Origin: Peristeroidobacter agariperforans
Lineage (GTDB): Bacteria; Pseudomonadota; Gammaproteobacteria; Steroidobacterales; Steroidobacteraceae
Length of the DNA: 64,000 nucleotides
Direction of reading: 5' to 3'
Assembly: GCF_004138335.1 (NCBI RefSeq)
Contig: NZ_RYFW01000003.1
Location: forward strand, 62,001-126,000
Numbering within the stretch: position 1 is the first letter of the stretch; every line of letters begins with the position of its first letter. The translations under genes were made by a program, and so were the position numbers. Shown here one piece after another: positions 9,030-17,230 of this stretch. The notes under the pieces are model-generated. The model was given only the letters and a program-made list of their open reading frames with translations, was not told where the DNA came from and ran no database searches.

Positions 9030-9890
9030 ATGACGACACCGCTCGCTCGCGAAGTCACAGGGGCTGTCATGAAGGGATGTCCGCGTTGCGAATCGATGGA
9101 CGCGTGGATGCTGGGCGATGGACGACTGAAGTGTCAGTCCTGCGGGCGCCGCTACCGATGGAAGTCCGTGTGGGATTCGATGCGGCTGAGCGAGCAGGCC
9201 AAGCAAGTATTGCTCGATGCATTCGTGCTCGGGGTGCCTGCCGCACAATGCACGGTTGAGCACGCGTGCACCGACAGTCGCGAGCGCTTCTATCGCCTCG
9301 CTCGTGCGTGCTGCGCGAAGTTCGAAAGGCTGCCCTGCGATGGATTGAACGTCGTTGAGTGCAAGCCGCCGCCGCGTGGAGCTCGCACCATGATGCGCGG
9401 ATGGTCTACGACTCACGGCGTGATCATCGTCGGCATCACCGAACGCGGCCCTGCCATTCAGATATCCGCTCCGCCAGGAGCGGCAGCTGGCATCCTGCCG
9501 ATGCTGCGAGAACGCGTAGCCGTCGGCGGTGTGGTTCAAGTCGATGACGCGCAGGCATACGCCTGTCTCCAGGTACAAGGCGAGTACGTCATCGTGCCGA
9601 GAACGACGCGTGCGGCGCTCGTGCTGCATCCTGCGGAAGCGTTCTGGTGTCATGCGCGCGTGCACTTGCAAACATTCCGAAAAATCCCGATGAAGTTTTT
9701 CCCGCTCTATCTTGCCGAGGCGTGCCTGCGCTTCAACCAGCGTGGTCAGGACCTCAGAGCGCTGCTGCACGAGGTAATGAACACCACGGCGATCAGCGAG
9801 TTGAAGCTGCCGGTCGTCGGAGATGAACGAGCCAGCGCGCGAAGTCGCGGCAGCGGTGTGACGCGGCCGTCTGTATGGCTAAATGCATGA
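9030..9890 (+). CDS. IS1595/ISXO2-like transposase-derived protein with zinc ribbon
   Basis: 286 residues. The N-terminal zinc ribbon has two CxxC pairs (CPRCES and CQSCGR). A central DDE-type fold resembles ISXO2 transposases: VVQVDDAQAYACL matches the second Asp region, HPAEAFWCHARVHLQTFR matches the H..E.FW catalytic Glu region, and FFPLYLAEACLRFNQR matches the closing YLxExxxRFN motif. The first catalytic Asp (family pattern VEVDE) is replaced by VVECK, so it may be catalytically dead. No inverted repeats were recognised at its ends. An in-frame ATG at 9069 is an alternative start. It may be a worn IS or a domesticated DNA-binding protein. Confidence 0.7.
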   Translation: MTTPLAREVTGAVMKGCPRCESMDAWMLGDGRLKCQSCGRRYRWKSVWDSMRLSEQAKQVLLDAFVLGVPAAQCTVEHACTDSRERFYRLARACCAKFERLPCDGLNVVECKPPPRGARTMMRGWSTTHGVIIVGITERGPAIQISAPPGAAAGILPMLRERVAVGGVVQVDDAQAYACLQVQGEYVIVPRTTRAALVLHPAEAFWCHARVHLQTFRKIPMKFFPLYLAEACLRFNQRGQDLRALLHEVMNTTAISELKLPVVGDERASARSRGSGVTRPSVWLNA

Positions 9891-10058
9891 GTGCGATCAA
9901 GCCTCGTGCGGACGTCCGCGCCGCTCGTTCGGGTCGAGCCTCTGAAGCGGTGGTCCGAATCCGTCCGGGTCAACGCTCATGTTGTGCGAAAACGTGATGC
10001 ACCGCTCATCAGCTGCGTCAAAGTCATATCCAGAGGATTTGAGGCGCACGGATAACGG

Positions 10059-11180
10059 ATGGCGGAGCGCATGAGCAGGCAACTACGAATTCTAAGCGGG
10101 GTGCATCGAGGAGCCGATCTCGCGCTCAACGATCAAGAGCGCTGTCTCGTCGGCTCGGCGCCGCAATGCTCGGTGGTGTTGTTCGATTCACAAGTCGCGC
10201 CTCGCCATTGTCTGGTGCAGATCGACGATTTCGGACTGACCTGTCGCGCGCTCGACGCTCCGATGACTGTAGGCGAGCGCAAGATCGCGGCGGGTGAAGT
10301 CGCCAGCCTCGGTGACTTCGTGCCGGTGCGCTGTGGCGAAGCGGCTTTCGCCGTCGGTCCGCAGAACGGCGATTGGACGATCGCGGAGCGCGCCTTGCAG
10401 CCACCCAAGGCGAAGCTGCAGGCCGTTCGTTCCCTGCGTCAGCTCAACCCATATGCATTGTTTGCGATGGTGCTGCTGGGCATCTTGGGTGTCATCGGCT
10501 TGGCGTATGCGACATTGTCCGAGCCGACGTTCGAGCTGACGGCGAATAGGATCGAAGAGGCTCGCGCCTGGCTGAAGCGAGTGGCGCCGTCAGGCAGCGA
10601 GTTGGCCATCGGAGCGAGCACTACGTCGCGCGAAGAGTTGTTGCTGACTGGTTATGTTCCCACCCGGCAACAGGCTGACGGCCTATTGAGCGCGAGCCGC
10701 GCCTCGGGCTTCGCGCCGCGCCTGGAGATTTACAGCGTCGAAGAGATGCTGGAATCGGTGCAGCGGATGTCGCGGCTCGCTCAAGTCGAGTGCGAACCCC
10801 AATATCAGGGCTCCGGTCAGTTCGCGTGCGCGACGGCGGTCTCGAGCGAGGCGATTGCTGGAAAGCTTCGCGTGCTCGCGCATGACGTTCCGGGTCTGCG
10901 AGCGCTGCAGGTCTCGGTCGTTCCGCCGCCTCCGGCTGCTGTTGCCGCGGCTCCCGTCGCCACACTGCCGGCCGAACAACCGGCGCGCCTGACGCAGAAG
11001 TTCTCGGTGCTGATGTTTCGAAACAAGCGCTATCTGATCGGCCCCTGGGGCGAGCGCTACACCGAGGGCGAGCAGTTCGACGGCTTCACCATCAACCGCA
11101 TTGCGCTGGACAAGATCCAGTTCGAGCGCGACGGACGCGAGTTCGAGTTCTACGTCGCAGCGTTGAGGACCCGGCGATGA
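10059..11180 (+). CDS. sctD: T3SS inner-membrane ring protein SctD (YscD/PrgH class)
   Basis: 373 residues. The N-terminal cytoplasmic FHA-type domain (SGVHRGADLAL ... RHCLVQIDD) is characteristic of YscD/HrpQ proteins. One transmembrane helix lies at about residues 130-150 (ALFAMVLLGILGVIGLAYAT), followed by periplasmic ring-building modules. SctD forms the outer inner-membrane ring around SctJ. It is the first gene of the collinear T3SS operon and overlaps the next gene by ATGA. An in-frame ATG at 10071 would give the more typical MSRQLRILSG start; neither has a perfect ribosome-binding site. Confidence 0.88.
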   Translation: MAERMSRQLRILSGVHRGADLALNDQERCLVGSAPQCSVVLFDSQVAPRHCLVQIDDFGLTCRALDAPMTVGERKIAAGEVASLGDFVPVRCGEAAFAVGPQNGDWTIAERALQPPKAKLQAVRSLRQLNPYALFAMVLLGILGVIGLAYATLSEPTFELTANRIEEARAWLKRVAPSGSELAIGASTTSREELLLTGYVPTRQQADGLLSASRASGFAPRLEIYSVEEMLESVQRMSRLAQVECEPQYQGSGQFACATAVSSEAIAGKLRVLAHDVPGLRALQVSVVPPPPAAVAAAPVATLPAEQPARLTQKFSVLMFRNKRYLIGPWGERYTEGEQFDGFTINRIALDKIQFERDGREFEFYVAALRTRR

Positions 11181-11416
11181 TCACCGTCCCGACGGGCGTG
11201 GCGTTGGGCGAGCTCGCGACGCGCTTGCAAGCGGATGACAGCGGGGCCGTGAAACGCGAGTACTGCGACATGTTCAACGCTGCGCAAGGCGAGGCTCGCC
11301 GGCGATTGCACGAGCCGCTGCCGGCACCGGATTTCGAAACTACCGCGGCGCTCGTGACAGGAACGCAGCAGTGCACTGAAGTGATCGAAGCGGTGTGGAA
11401 TGCGCTGCATCCATGA
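11177..11416 (+). CDS. Small T3SS protein, YscE/SsaE-type needle co-chaperone candidate
   Basis: 79 residues, acidic and helical, overlapping the sctD stop by four bases (ATGA), so translationally coupled. In Ysc- and SPI-2-type systems a small protein between sctD and the needle gene acts with a TPR partner to hold needle subunits, and a TPR protein does follow the needle candidate here. Sequence similarity is too low to assign by eye; the call rests on size and position. Confidence 0.5.
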   Translation: MITVPTGVALGELATRLQADDSGAVKREYCDMFNAAQGEARRRLHEPLPAPDFETTAALVTGTQQCTEVIEAVWNALHP

Positions 11417-11480
11417 GGATGCGCGTGACATAGTCGATGAGTGTGTGAGTTGGCGATGGAAAGTTTCTGAGGAGAGCATC

Positions 11481-11690
11481 ATGTCTATCAATCTGAATGG
11501 ACTGCCGGGCTTGGTCGGGGCCGCGGAGAGTACCGCTGGTGCGGCGACCAATGGACTCACCGCGGATGCGACGGCCGCACAGCTGACGCAAGCCAACCTG
11601 GCGATCACCAAGTACAACATCATCGCGTCGATGGTGAACTCTGTGATCGAGAAGGACGGCCAGGCCAAGCTGGCGCCGTCGCGTCGCTGA
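11481..11690 (+). CDS. sctF: T3SS needle subunit candidate SctF
   Basis: 69 residues, preceded by GGAGAG at 11471-11476. Small, with a helix pattern (LTQANLAITKYNIIASMVNS) like the helical half of SsaG/EscF needle proteins (AQFALQQYS-type). The extreme C-terminus (KLAPSRR) is unlike the usual hydrophobic needle ending. An inner-rod-like protein is the other possibility, but a better rod candidate follows at 12244. Confidence 0.55.
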   Translation: MSINLNGLPGLVGAAESTAGAATNGLTADATAAQLTQANLAITKYNIIASMVNSVIEKDGQAKLAPSRR

Positions 11691-11702
11691 CGCAAGCGCC
11701 AC

Positions 11703-12236
11703 ATGTCGAAGCAAGAGCTCGAGCAGTCGTTCGGATCGGACGCATCGGCGTCGCCAGATCTGGCGCCGAGCGTCGGTGCTGGTTCGCGGCGACGTCGCGC
11801 GCCCGATCCACTTCTGCTCGAGCGCCTTGCGGAGGTCGGTTTCCTGGCCACGGAGTTCGGCTTGCATGAGCAAGCCGAACGCATCTTCCAATGCTTCGCG
11901 CAGCTGAAGCCGGGCAAGCCTTCGCCGCTCGTCGCACTCGCGTTGATGCAGGCACATCGCGGCCTAATGTCGGAGGCGATCGCTGCGATCCGCGATGTCA
12001 TCGAGCGCCATCCGGACTCGGAGCTGGCACGCGCCGTGTTGGGCACGATGTTGATTCACATCAAGGATCCCGCCGGATACGAGCTGCTCGAAGATGTGAT
12101 TGCGCGGGGAAATGATCACGGCGCGGTGAGTGTTGCAACCAGCTATCTCGAGCTGCAACGCGGACAGCCGGAGCCCGTCGAGGCGCGGCCGGCGGCCGCT
12201 GTCGAGTATTTCCGTCACTACAACGTTCGACCCTGA
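11703..12236 (+). CDS. TPR-type T3SS chaperone, SctG (YscG) candidate
   Basis: 177 residues with two to three TPR-like helix pairs (residues 45-150: GFLATEFGLHEQAERIF, LVALALMQAHRGLMSEAIAA, SELARAVLGTMLIHI). YscG/PscG and HrpB1/HrpK-type TPR proteins are small cytoplasmic T3SS chaperones. Location immediately after the needle candidate supports a needle-chaperone role. The disordered basic N-terminus (about 35 residues) is unusual. The TPR fold is visible; the partner is inferred. Confidence 0.6.
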   Translation: MSKQELEQSFGSDASASPDLAPSVGAGSRRRRAPDPLLLERLAEVGFLATEFGLHEQAERIFQCFAQLKPGKPSPLVALALMQAHRGLMSEAIAAIRDVIERHPDSELARAVLGTMLIHIKDPAGYELLEDVIARGNDHGAVSVATSYLELQRGQPEPVEARPAAAVEYFRHYNVRP

Positions 12237-12243
12237 GGTTCCC

Positions 12244-12639
12244 ATGGACAGCTCCATCACACCGAACCCGCTGAGCTACGTGCCCGACGTCCAGTCGCAG
12301 GGTAACGGCGTGGGCCGCATGTCGGCTTCACCTGGCGCTGCGCAGAAGTTCGCAATGCTCATGTATTCACCGTCGGCGCAGGCGAGTAACGCGGGACTGG
12401 CGGCGCCCGCCACGCCGGAACGTAGCGGCCTGCGCTACTACTTCGAACAGCTGTCGGACCGCTGGCAGTCGGGGCAGCGCGCGCTCGAGCGTCTGACCGC
12501 ATCAGGCAAGTATACGAGCGCAGAGTTGGTCGAGACGCATCTGGCGATGATCAACTGCACGGTGGACATGGAGATCACCTCCAAGTGCGCCTCGACATTC
12601 GAGAACGGCGTGCAGACGCTGATTCATCGTGGCAGCTGA
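12244..12639 (+). CDS. sctI: T3SS inner rod protein SctI
   Basis: 131 residues. The C-terminal helix (TSAELVETHLAMINCTVDME then SKCASTFENGVQTLI) matches the inner-rod pattern, in which a polar helix ends in a K...ngvqtLv motif; the N-terminal half is disordered. Directly upstream of sctJ, as in other systems. The weakly supported alternative is a small secreted regulator. Confidence 0.72.
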   Translation: MDSSITPNPLSYVPDVQSQGNGVGRMSASPGAAQKFAMLMYSPSAQASNAGLAAPATPERSGLRYYFEQLSDRWQSGQRALERLTASGKYTSAELVETHLAMINCTVDMEITSKCASTFENGVQTLIHRGS

Positions 12640-12640
12640 T

Positions 12641-13480
12641 ATGCACGTGATGCTGCGAAGATGCGCATCGACTTGTCTGTTGATGCTTTGCCTGGCAGCG
12701 CTAGCCGCTTGCAAGCAACCGATCTACACGCAATTGTCCGAGGCGGAAGCGAACGACGTGCTGTTGACGCTCATCAAGGGTGGCGTCGATGCGCAAAAGC
12801 GTGCGGGCGAGGAGGGAACCTTCAGCGTCCTGGTGCCCGAGGCGGAGATTGCCACGGCGATCGAGTTGCTGCGCGCCGATGCTCAGCCCTCCGAGCACTA
12901 CAGCAATCTTGGCGAGGTCTTCGCACGCAACAGTCTCGTGTCCTCGCCCACCGAAGAGCGCATTCGTTTCATCTACGGGTTGCAGCAGGAGTTGGCCAAG
13001 ACGCTGTCGCAGATCGACGGCGTGCTGGTGGCACGAGTTCACATCGTCGTGCCCGCGAGCGATCCATTCCAGGCCGCGGCCGAGCCATCCTCCGCATCGG
13101 TGTTCTTGAAACACCGTGCCGACATCAACATGCAACTGGTCGTGCCGGCCGTGAAGGACCTGGTGGTGCGCAGCGTGGAAGGCTTGAGCGCGGATGGTGT
13201 CTCGGTAAGTTTGTTTCCTGCACGCGCGACGATTACGCCGCCGGCACAGGTGCCCGTCACGCGGTTCTTCGGTGCGCTGGTCGCTTCGAGCAGCGTGCTG
13301 ACGCTGTGGATCGTGTTCATCGTGCCCTGGATTTTCGTGGCTCTGCTCACCGTCATGCTGCTGCACGCGACTCGCGTACGCGAAGCGGTGACGCGCTGGA
13401 TCGAACGAAGCCGCATGCGCCGTACAGGCGAGGTGCCCGATGGCATGGAGGTGCCCAGCGATGAACGCCAGGCCGCATGA
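12641..13480 (+). CDS. sctJ: T3SS inner-membrane ring lipoprotein SctJ
   Basis: 279 residues from the ATG at 12641, immediately after the sctI stop (a GTG at 12629 is also in frame). Lipoprotein signal with lipobox LAAC (Cys near residue 23), followed by the YscJ/FliF fold: QPIYTQLSEAEANDVLLTL and the PTEERIRFIYGLQQELAKTL segment typical of the family. A C-terminal transmembrane helix (LTLWIVFIVPWIFVALLTVM) anchors it. Forms the inner ring of the export apparatus cage. Confidence 0.96.
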   Translation: MHVMLRRCASTCLLMLCLAALAACKQPIYTQLSEAEANDVLLTLIKGGVDAQKRAGEEGTFSVLVPEAEIATAIELLRADAQPSEHYSNLGEVFARNSLVSSPTEERIRFIYGLQQELAKTLSQIDGVLVARVHIVVPASDPFQAAAEPSSASVFLKHRADINMQLVVPAVKDLVVRSVEGLSADGVSVSLFPARATITPPAQVPVTRFFGALVASSSVLTLWIVFIVPWIFVALLTVMLLHATRVREAVTRWIERSRMRRTGEVPDGMEVPSDERQAA

Positions 13481-14207
13481 CTCCTCGGCGCCGGATGTCG
13501 CGATGGAAACCGCAGCGGCCGATCAGGAACAGCGGCTGTTCGATCTGCAGCTGGCATTCAATTTGTATGCTGCCACGTATGCGCATGCGAGCTGGTTCGC
13601 GCCGCTGGGATACGCGATGCCAACCGGGGAGGAAGCGCGTGAGCTGCATGCTTCGCCGCTGTGGATCCGGGCGCTATCGACCGAGTTGCTGCGCCGGGAG
13701 CAGCTGGATCAGTATTTCGACTGCGATTTCTTCGATCCCGCCAAACGACTGGCCTTACTCGATGTCGCAACCTTGACGCGCATCGCTGGCCTCGTTTCGG
13801 CAACGCTGCAGCGTGAAAAGCTCAGGCGCGCGATCCGGCAAACGGACGTGAGCGCAATCCGCAGTTGCATGGGATCAGAAGCGCATGCCTTCGCGGTGAG
13901 CTGGACCGGCCCGTTGCCCCCGCATTTTCCCGTCCTCGAGAGGGAGGTCTGGCCGAGACGCGCAGTGTGGGAAAGAACCAGCGTCGCCCTGCTGATGACA
14001 GCCCTGCCGAGTCACGCCACCGGTGTGATCGGCCGGCTGCGGATGCGTTTTCCCCGAGATTGGGAGTTGCCGCGCCAACCGCTGTTGACGGAGCCGCTAC
14101 GTATCGGTCTGACCCAGCTGGTCATCGGCGTGATCTCTCGAGCGGCCCCGCACTGGAGCTGGTTGTTCGAATCAGGTTCGTTCGAGGCAGGAGCAGCGCG
14201 ATGCTGA
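13461..14207 (+). CDS. sctK: T3SS cytoplasmic sorting-platform protein SctK
   Basis: 248 residues. Matches the YscK/HrpD family in place (between sctJ and sctL), size and pattern (FNLYAATYAHASW near the start, HWSWLFESG near the end). SctK links the SctQ pods of the sorting platform to SctD. The ATG at 13461 has GAGGTG upstream and overlaps sctJ by 20 bp; its end overlaps sctL by 7 bp. Confidence 0.75.
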   Translation: MNARPHDSSAPDVAMETAAADQEQRLFDLQLAFNLYAATYAHASWFAPLGYAMPTGEEARELHASPLWIRALSTELLRREQLDQYFDCDFFDPAKRLALLDVATLTRIAGLVSATLQREKLRRAIRQTDVSAIRSCMGSEAHAFAVSWTGPLPPHFPVLEREVWPRRAVWERTSVALLMTALPSHATGVIGRLRMRFPRDWELPRQPLLTEPLRIGLTQLVIGVISRAAPHWSWLFESGSFEAGAARC

Positions 14208-14848
14208 GCATGACGGTCGCGATCGACAAGCGAAAGCTCGCGGCCGCAACCGCTGCCGTGGTCAAGGGCGAGGAATTTTCCGCGTTGATCACAGCGCAGG
14301 AGATCGTCATGGCAGCGCAGCGGCATGCCGAGACGATCAAAGCGGAAATGCATGACCAAGTCGAAGCAGCGCGCCGCGAAGGTTACGAAGCTGGGTCGCA
14401 AGAGGCCCGCACCGAGTTCTCCGCGACCGTCGTTGAAACCGTGGCGGAGATGGAGCTGGCGTTCCTTCGTTTGGAACCGCGCATCGTCAACACCGTCATG
14501 AGCGCCTTGCAACAGATCCTCGGCCAGATCGACGAGCGAGGGCTGATGGAGCAGCTGATTCGGCGAGTGCTCGGTGAAGCGCGCCATCGCAAGCAATTGC
14601 GCCTGCGCGTGGCAGCCGTGCAGTTCGATGCAATCAATCAGTGGCTCGCGGGTGTGCTGCGTGAGTTCCCGGATGTCGAGTTCATCGACCTGCTCAAGGA
14701 TCCCGCCGCTGCGCCCGGCACGTGCATTCTCGAAAGCGAATTCGGCGCGATCGATGCGAGCCTGGACGTGCAGCTGGCAGCTGTGCGGCGCGGGCTGATG
14801 AGCGCCTTCATCGATAGACGAGTCGCCGCCGCGGCGGCGCGAGAGTGA
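14201..14848 (+). CDS. sctL: T3SS ATPase regulator/stator SctL
   Basis: 215 residues. N-terminal helical region, then a Glu/Ala-rich coiled coil (residues 45-75, EIVMAAQRHAETIKAEMHDQ), and a C-terminal domain of the HrpE/YscL/FliH type. SctL binds and restrains the ATPase SctN and links it to SctQ. The start at 14201 overlaps sctK; the ATG at 14210 is an alternative. Confidence 0.9.
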   Translation: MLSMTVAIDKRKLAAATAAVVKGEEFSALITAQEIVMAAQRHAETIKAEMHDQVEAARREGYEAGSQEARTEFSATVVETVAEMELAFLRLEPRIVNTVMSALQQILGQIDERGLMEQLIRRVLGEARHRKQLRLRVAAVQFDAINQWLAGVLREFPDVEFIDLLKDPAAAPGTCILESEFGAIDASLDVQLAAVRRGLMSAFIDRRVAAAAARE

Positions 14849-14851
14849 GCG

Positions 14852-16195
14852 ATGGCGAGCAACAGTCAAAAGCACTTGCGAGTGGACTATCTGGCCGCCG
14901 CGTTGGACCACGCACTCTCGGACGTTGCGCCGATGGAAGCGCGCGGCCGGGTCGTCGATGCGGTCGGTACGCTCGTCCGGGCCGCGGGCCTCGCGGCACG
15001 AATCGGAGATCTGTGCGAGCTGAGAAACCCGGGCAGCACCTGGTCGCTACGCGCGGAGGTGATCGGTGTTTCCAAGCAGGAGACTGTGTTGCTGCCCTTC
15101 GGCGACCTCGACGGCATCTCGGCGCAAACGGAGATGGTCAACCTTGGTCGCGTGCAGACCGTAAGAGTCGGGCCCGCCTTGATCGGTCGGGTACTCGACG
15201 GTTTTGGCGAGCCTGCCGACGGGAACGGTGCATATGAAGCGGTCGCGGAGTACCCCGTGCGCGCGCCAGCGCCGAATGCGTTGTCACGTCAGCCAGTGAC
15301 ACATCGTTTGCAAACGGGCGTGCGGGTCATTGATGGATTGTTGACGTGCGGTGAGGGGCAGCGCGTCGGTATCTTCGCCCCTTCGGGTGCTGGCAAGAGC
15401 ACGCTGCTCAGCATGATTGCGCGTGGCACGAGCGCAGATGTGACTGTCGTTGGACTCATCGGCGAGCGCGGCCGTGAAGTCGGTGAGTTCTTGCGCTCAC
15501 TGCGGGAAACCAATGCTGACCGCAACTGCGTCTATGTAGTCGCAACGTCCGATCGCCCCGCCATCGAGCGTGCCAAAGCTGCCAACGTGGCGACGGCGAT
15601 CGCCGAGTATTTTCGTGATCAAGGTGCTCGCGTACTGCTGCTCGTGGATTCAGTGACGCGATATGCACGAGCTCTGAGAGAGATCGGCCTCGCCGCTGGC
15701 GAGCCACCGACGCGGCGCGGTTATCCACCCTCGACGTTTACAGCGTTGCCTCGGTTGTTCGAGCGAGCAGGGCAGGGTGCGAACGGCTCGATCACGGCGT
15801 TCTATGCGGTGCTGGTCGACGACGACGAGGCCGGCGATCCCATCGGCGAAGAAGTGCGCGCGACGCTCGATGGACACATCGTGCTGTCGAATAAGCTGGC
15901 CTCGGCAGGTCATTACCCGGCGATCAATGTGCTCGCCAGCTGCAGCCGCGTGATGCCACAGGTCGTCGATGCGCAGCGACGCGAACTTGCCGCGCAAGCC
16001 TGTAGCCAGCTGGCCAAGTACGACTCTGTCCAGATGCTGGTGCAGATCGGCGAATACCGAGACGGCGCGGATCCTGCGGCGGACAAGGCGTTGCGCTGTC
16101 GCGAGGGGCTGCTGCAGTTTCTACGCCAGGATCACCTCGAACAATCGTCGATGGATGACACCGTCTTGCAACTGCGCTGGGCTTTGAGTCGCTGA
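14852..16195 (+). CDS. sctN: T3SS ATPase SctN
   Basis: 447 residues, full length. Rotary-type hexameric ATPase that unfolds effectors and strips chaperones. Walker A APSGAGKST near residue 175, Walker B LLLVDSVTRYARA near 262, and the family signature PPTRRGYPPSTF shortly after. The start lies 3 bp after the sctL stop; the end overlaps sctO by one base (TGATG). The VIDGLLTCGEGQRVGIF segment separates T3SS/flagellar ATPases from F1 subunits. Confidence 0.98.
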   Translation: MASNSQKHLRVDYLAAALDHALSDVAPMEARGRVVDAVGTLVRAAGLAARIGDLCELRNPGSTWSLRAEVIGVSKQETVLLPFGDLDGISAQTEMVNLGRVQTVRVGPALIGRVLDGFGEPADGNGAYEAVAEYPVRAPAPNALSRQPVTHRLQTGVRVIDGLLTCGEGQRVGIFAPSGAGKSTLLSMIARGTSADVTVVGLIGERGREVGEFLRSLRETNADRNCVYVVATSDRPAIERAKAANVATAIAEYFRDQGARVLLLVDSVTRYARALREIGLAAGEPPTRRGYPPSTFTALPRLFERAGQGANGSITAFYAVLVDDDEAGDPIGEEVRATLDGHIVLSNKLASAGHYPAINVLASCSRVMPQVVDAQRRELAAQACSQLAKYDSVQMLVQIGEYRDGADPAADKALRCREGLLQFLRQDHLEQSSMDDTVLQLRWALSR

Positions 16196-16677
16196 TGGAA
16201 CAGCTGCGCAATCTGCTGGAGATTCGTGAGATACGACTGCGGCGTTTGCAGGACGAGTTCGCACGCCAGCGCGCGGCGCTCGCGCTGGTCGATGAAGAGC
16301 TCGCCAGCATCGACAGCGAACTTGCGCAGATCGCCAGGCAGCGAGTGCTTTGGGAACACGAATGGCAGCAGTGGCTGCATCGAGACGGTGTGTTGCAGCA
16401 TGGGCAGGACTACAACTTGTCGCACGTAGCTCTGAGCGCCTGGCAGGAGGATGCGATGCAAGCTCGTGCGGAGGCTTCGATTCGTCGCGAGCAAGCGGCT
16501 GAGAAAGTCGATCAAGTTCGGCAACGGCTGCTGAAGGCCGAGCAACGAGTACAAGCCTTGCGGCAGCAGCTGCAGGACATGCAACGGCAGCGGGTGGTCC
16601 AGCGAGTTGCGCTGGACGATTCACGTGCGCAAGACGAGGCCATTGCAGGCTCGGTGCCGCGGCGCGCGGCGGTATGA
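16195..16677 (+). CDS. sctO: T3SS central stalk protein SctO
   Basis: 160 residues, almost entirely alpha-helical coiled coil rich in Glu, Gln and Arg, as in YscO/FliJ. FliJ-like proteins insert into the ATPase ring and connect it to SctV. Coupled to sctN by TGATG. Identification rests on coiled-coil character, size and the N-O-P-Q order. Confidence 0.82.
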   Translation: MEQLRNLLEIREIRLRRLQDEFARQRAALALVDEELASIDSELAQIARQRVLWEHEWQQWLHRDGVLQHGQDYNLSHVALSAWQEDAMQARAEASIRREQAAEKVDQVRQRLLKAEQRVQALRQQLQDMQRQRVVQRVALDDSRAQDEAIAGSVPRRAAV

Positions 16678-16705
16678 CCTGGCCCACTCGACAGTGAGAT
16701 CGGCA

Positions 16706-17230
16706 ATGGATTACTCCAAAACGGTTGAGCGAGCAATGACGGTGCCAACGCACTCTGTTACGGGTGTGCCGTCGCGTCCGGGCGATCCACTGTTGCAGAG
16801 TCGCTTTCGCCGAGCGCTGCAGGAGCCGACGCCTTCGCATGCCTTTCATCCGCGGGCCGCAGGAGCGCTGTCCGGTGACACCGGCCATGCGCTATCGGAT
16901 TCGCGATCCGAGTCGAGCACCGAGCTCGTCACCTTGCTGGAGCGTGCGTGCTCAGCACTGTACGTCGGCGAGAAGAGCATCAAGTGTCAGCGCATCGTCT
17001 TGATGCTCGATCACGTGCTGCCGGGCGCGGCCGCGGAAATCGTTCGCGAAGGCGCGCATCTGACCGTTCGACTCTATGCACGAACGCAGACTGCATTGCG
17101 GCTGATGACATCGCAGCGAGCCAGTCTGCTCGCGGCCATGGGCAGCAGTCACCTGAGCGTGGATGTAGTTGTCGTTGATGGTGCGCCCGGGCTCCATTGC
17201 GACGGCGATCCTTCGGGGGACTCGAAGTGA
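16706..17230 (+). CDS. sctP: T3SS HrpP/SctP-type protein
   Basis: 174 residues. Disordered N-terminal half and a folded C-terminal half (residues 85-165, KCQRIVLMLDHVLPGAAAEI ... SSHLSVDVVVVDG) that resembles the HrpP/HpaP C-terminal domain. These proteins control needle length and substrate switching. Position between sctO and sctQ supports the call. Short for a needle ruler; sequence conservation is low in this family. Confidence 0.65.
   Translation: MDYSKTVERAMTVPTHSVTGVPSRPGDPLLQSRFRRALQEPTPSHAFHPRAAGALSGDTGHALSDSRSESSTELVTLLERACSALYVGEKSIKCQRIVLMLDHVLPGAAAEIVREGAHLTVRLYARTQTALRLMTSQRASLLAAMGSSHLSVDVVVVDGAPGLHCDGDPSGDSK

Noticed and set aside
7922-9070. 382-residue minus-strand frame opposite the 7694-8938 gene
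   Set aside because: The plus-strand gene has a strong ribosome-binding site and coherent helical repeats; the minus frame has shadow composition.
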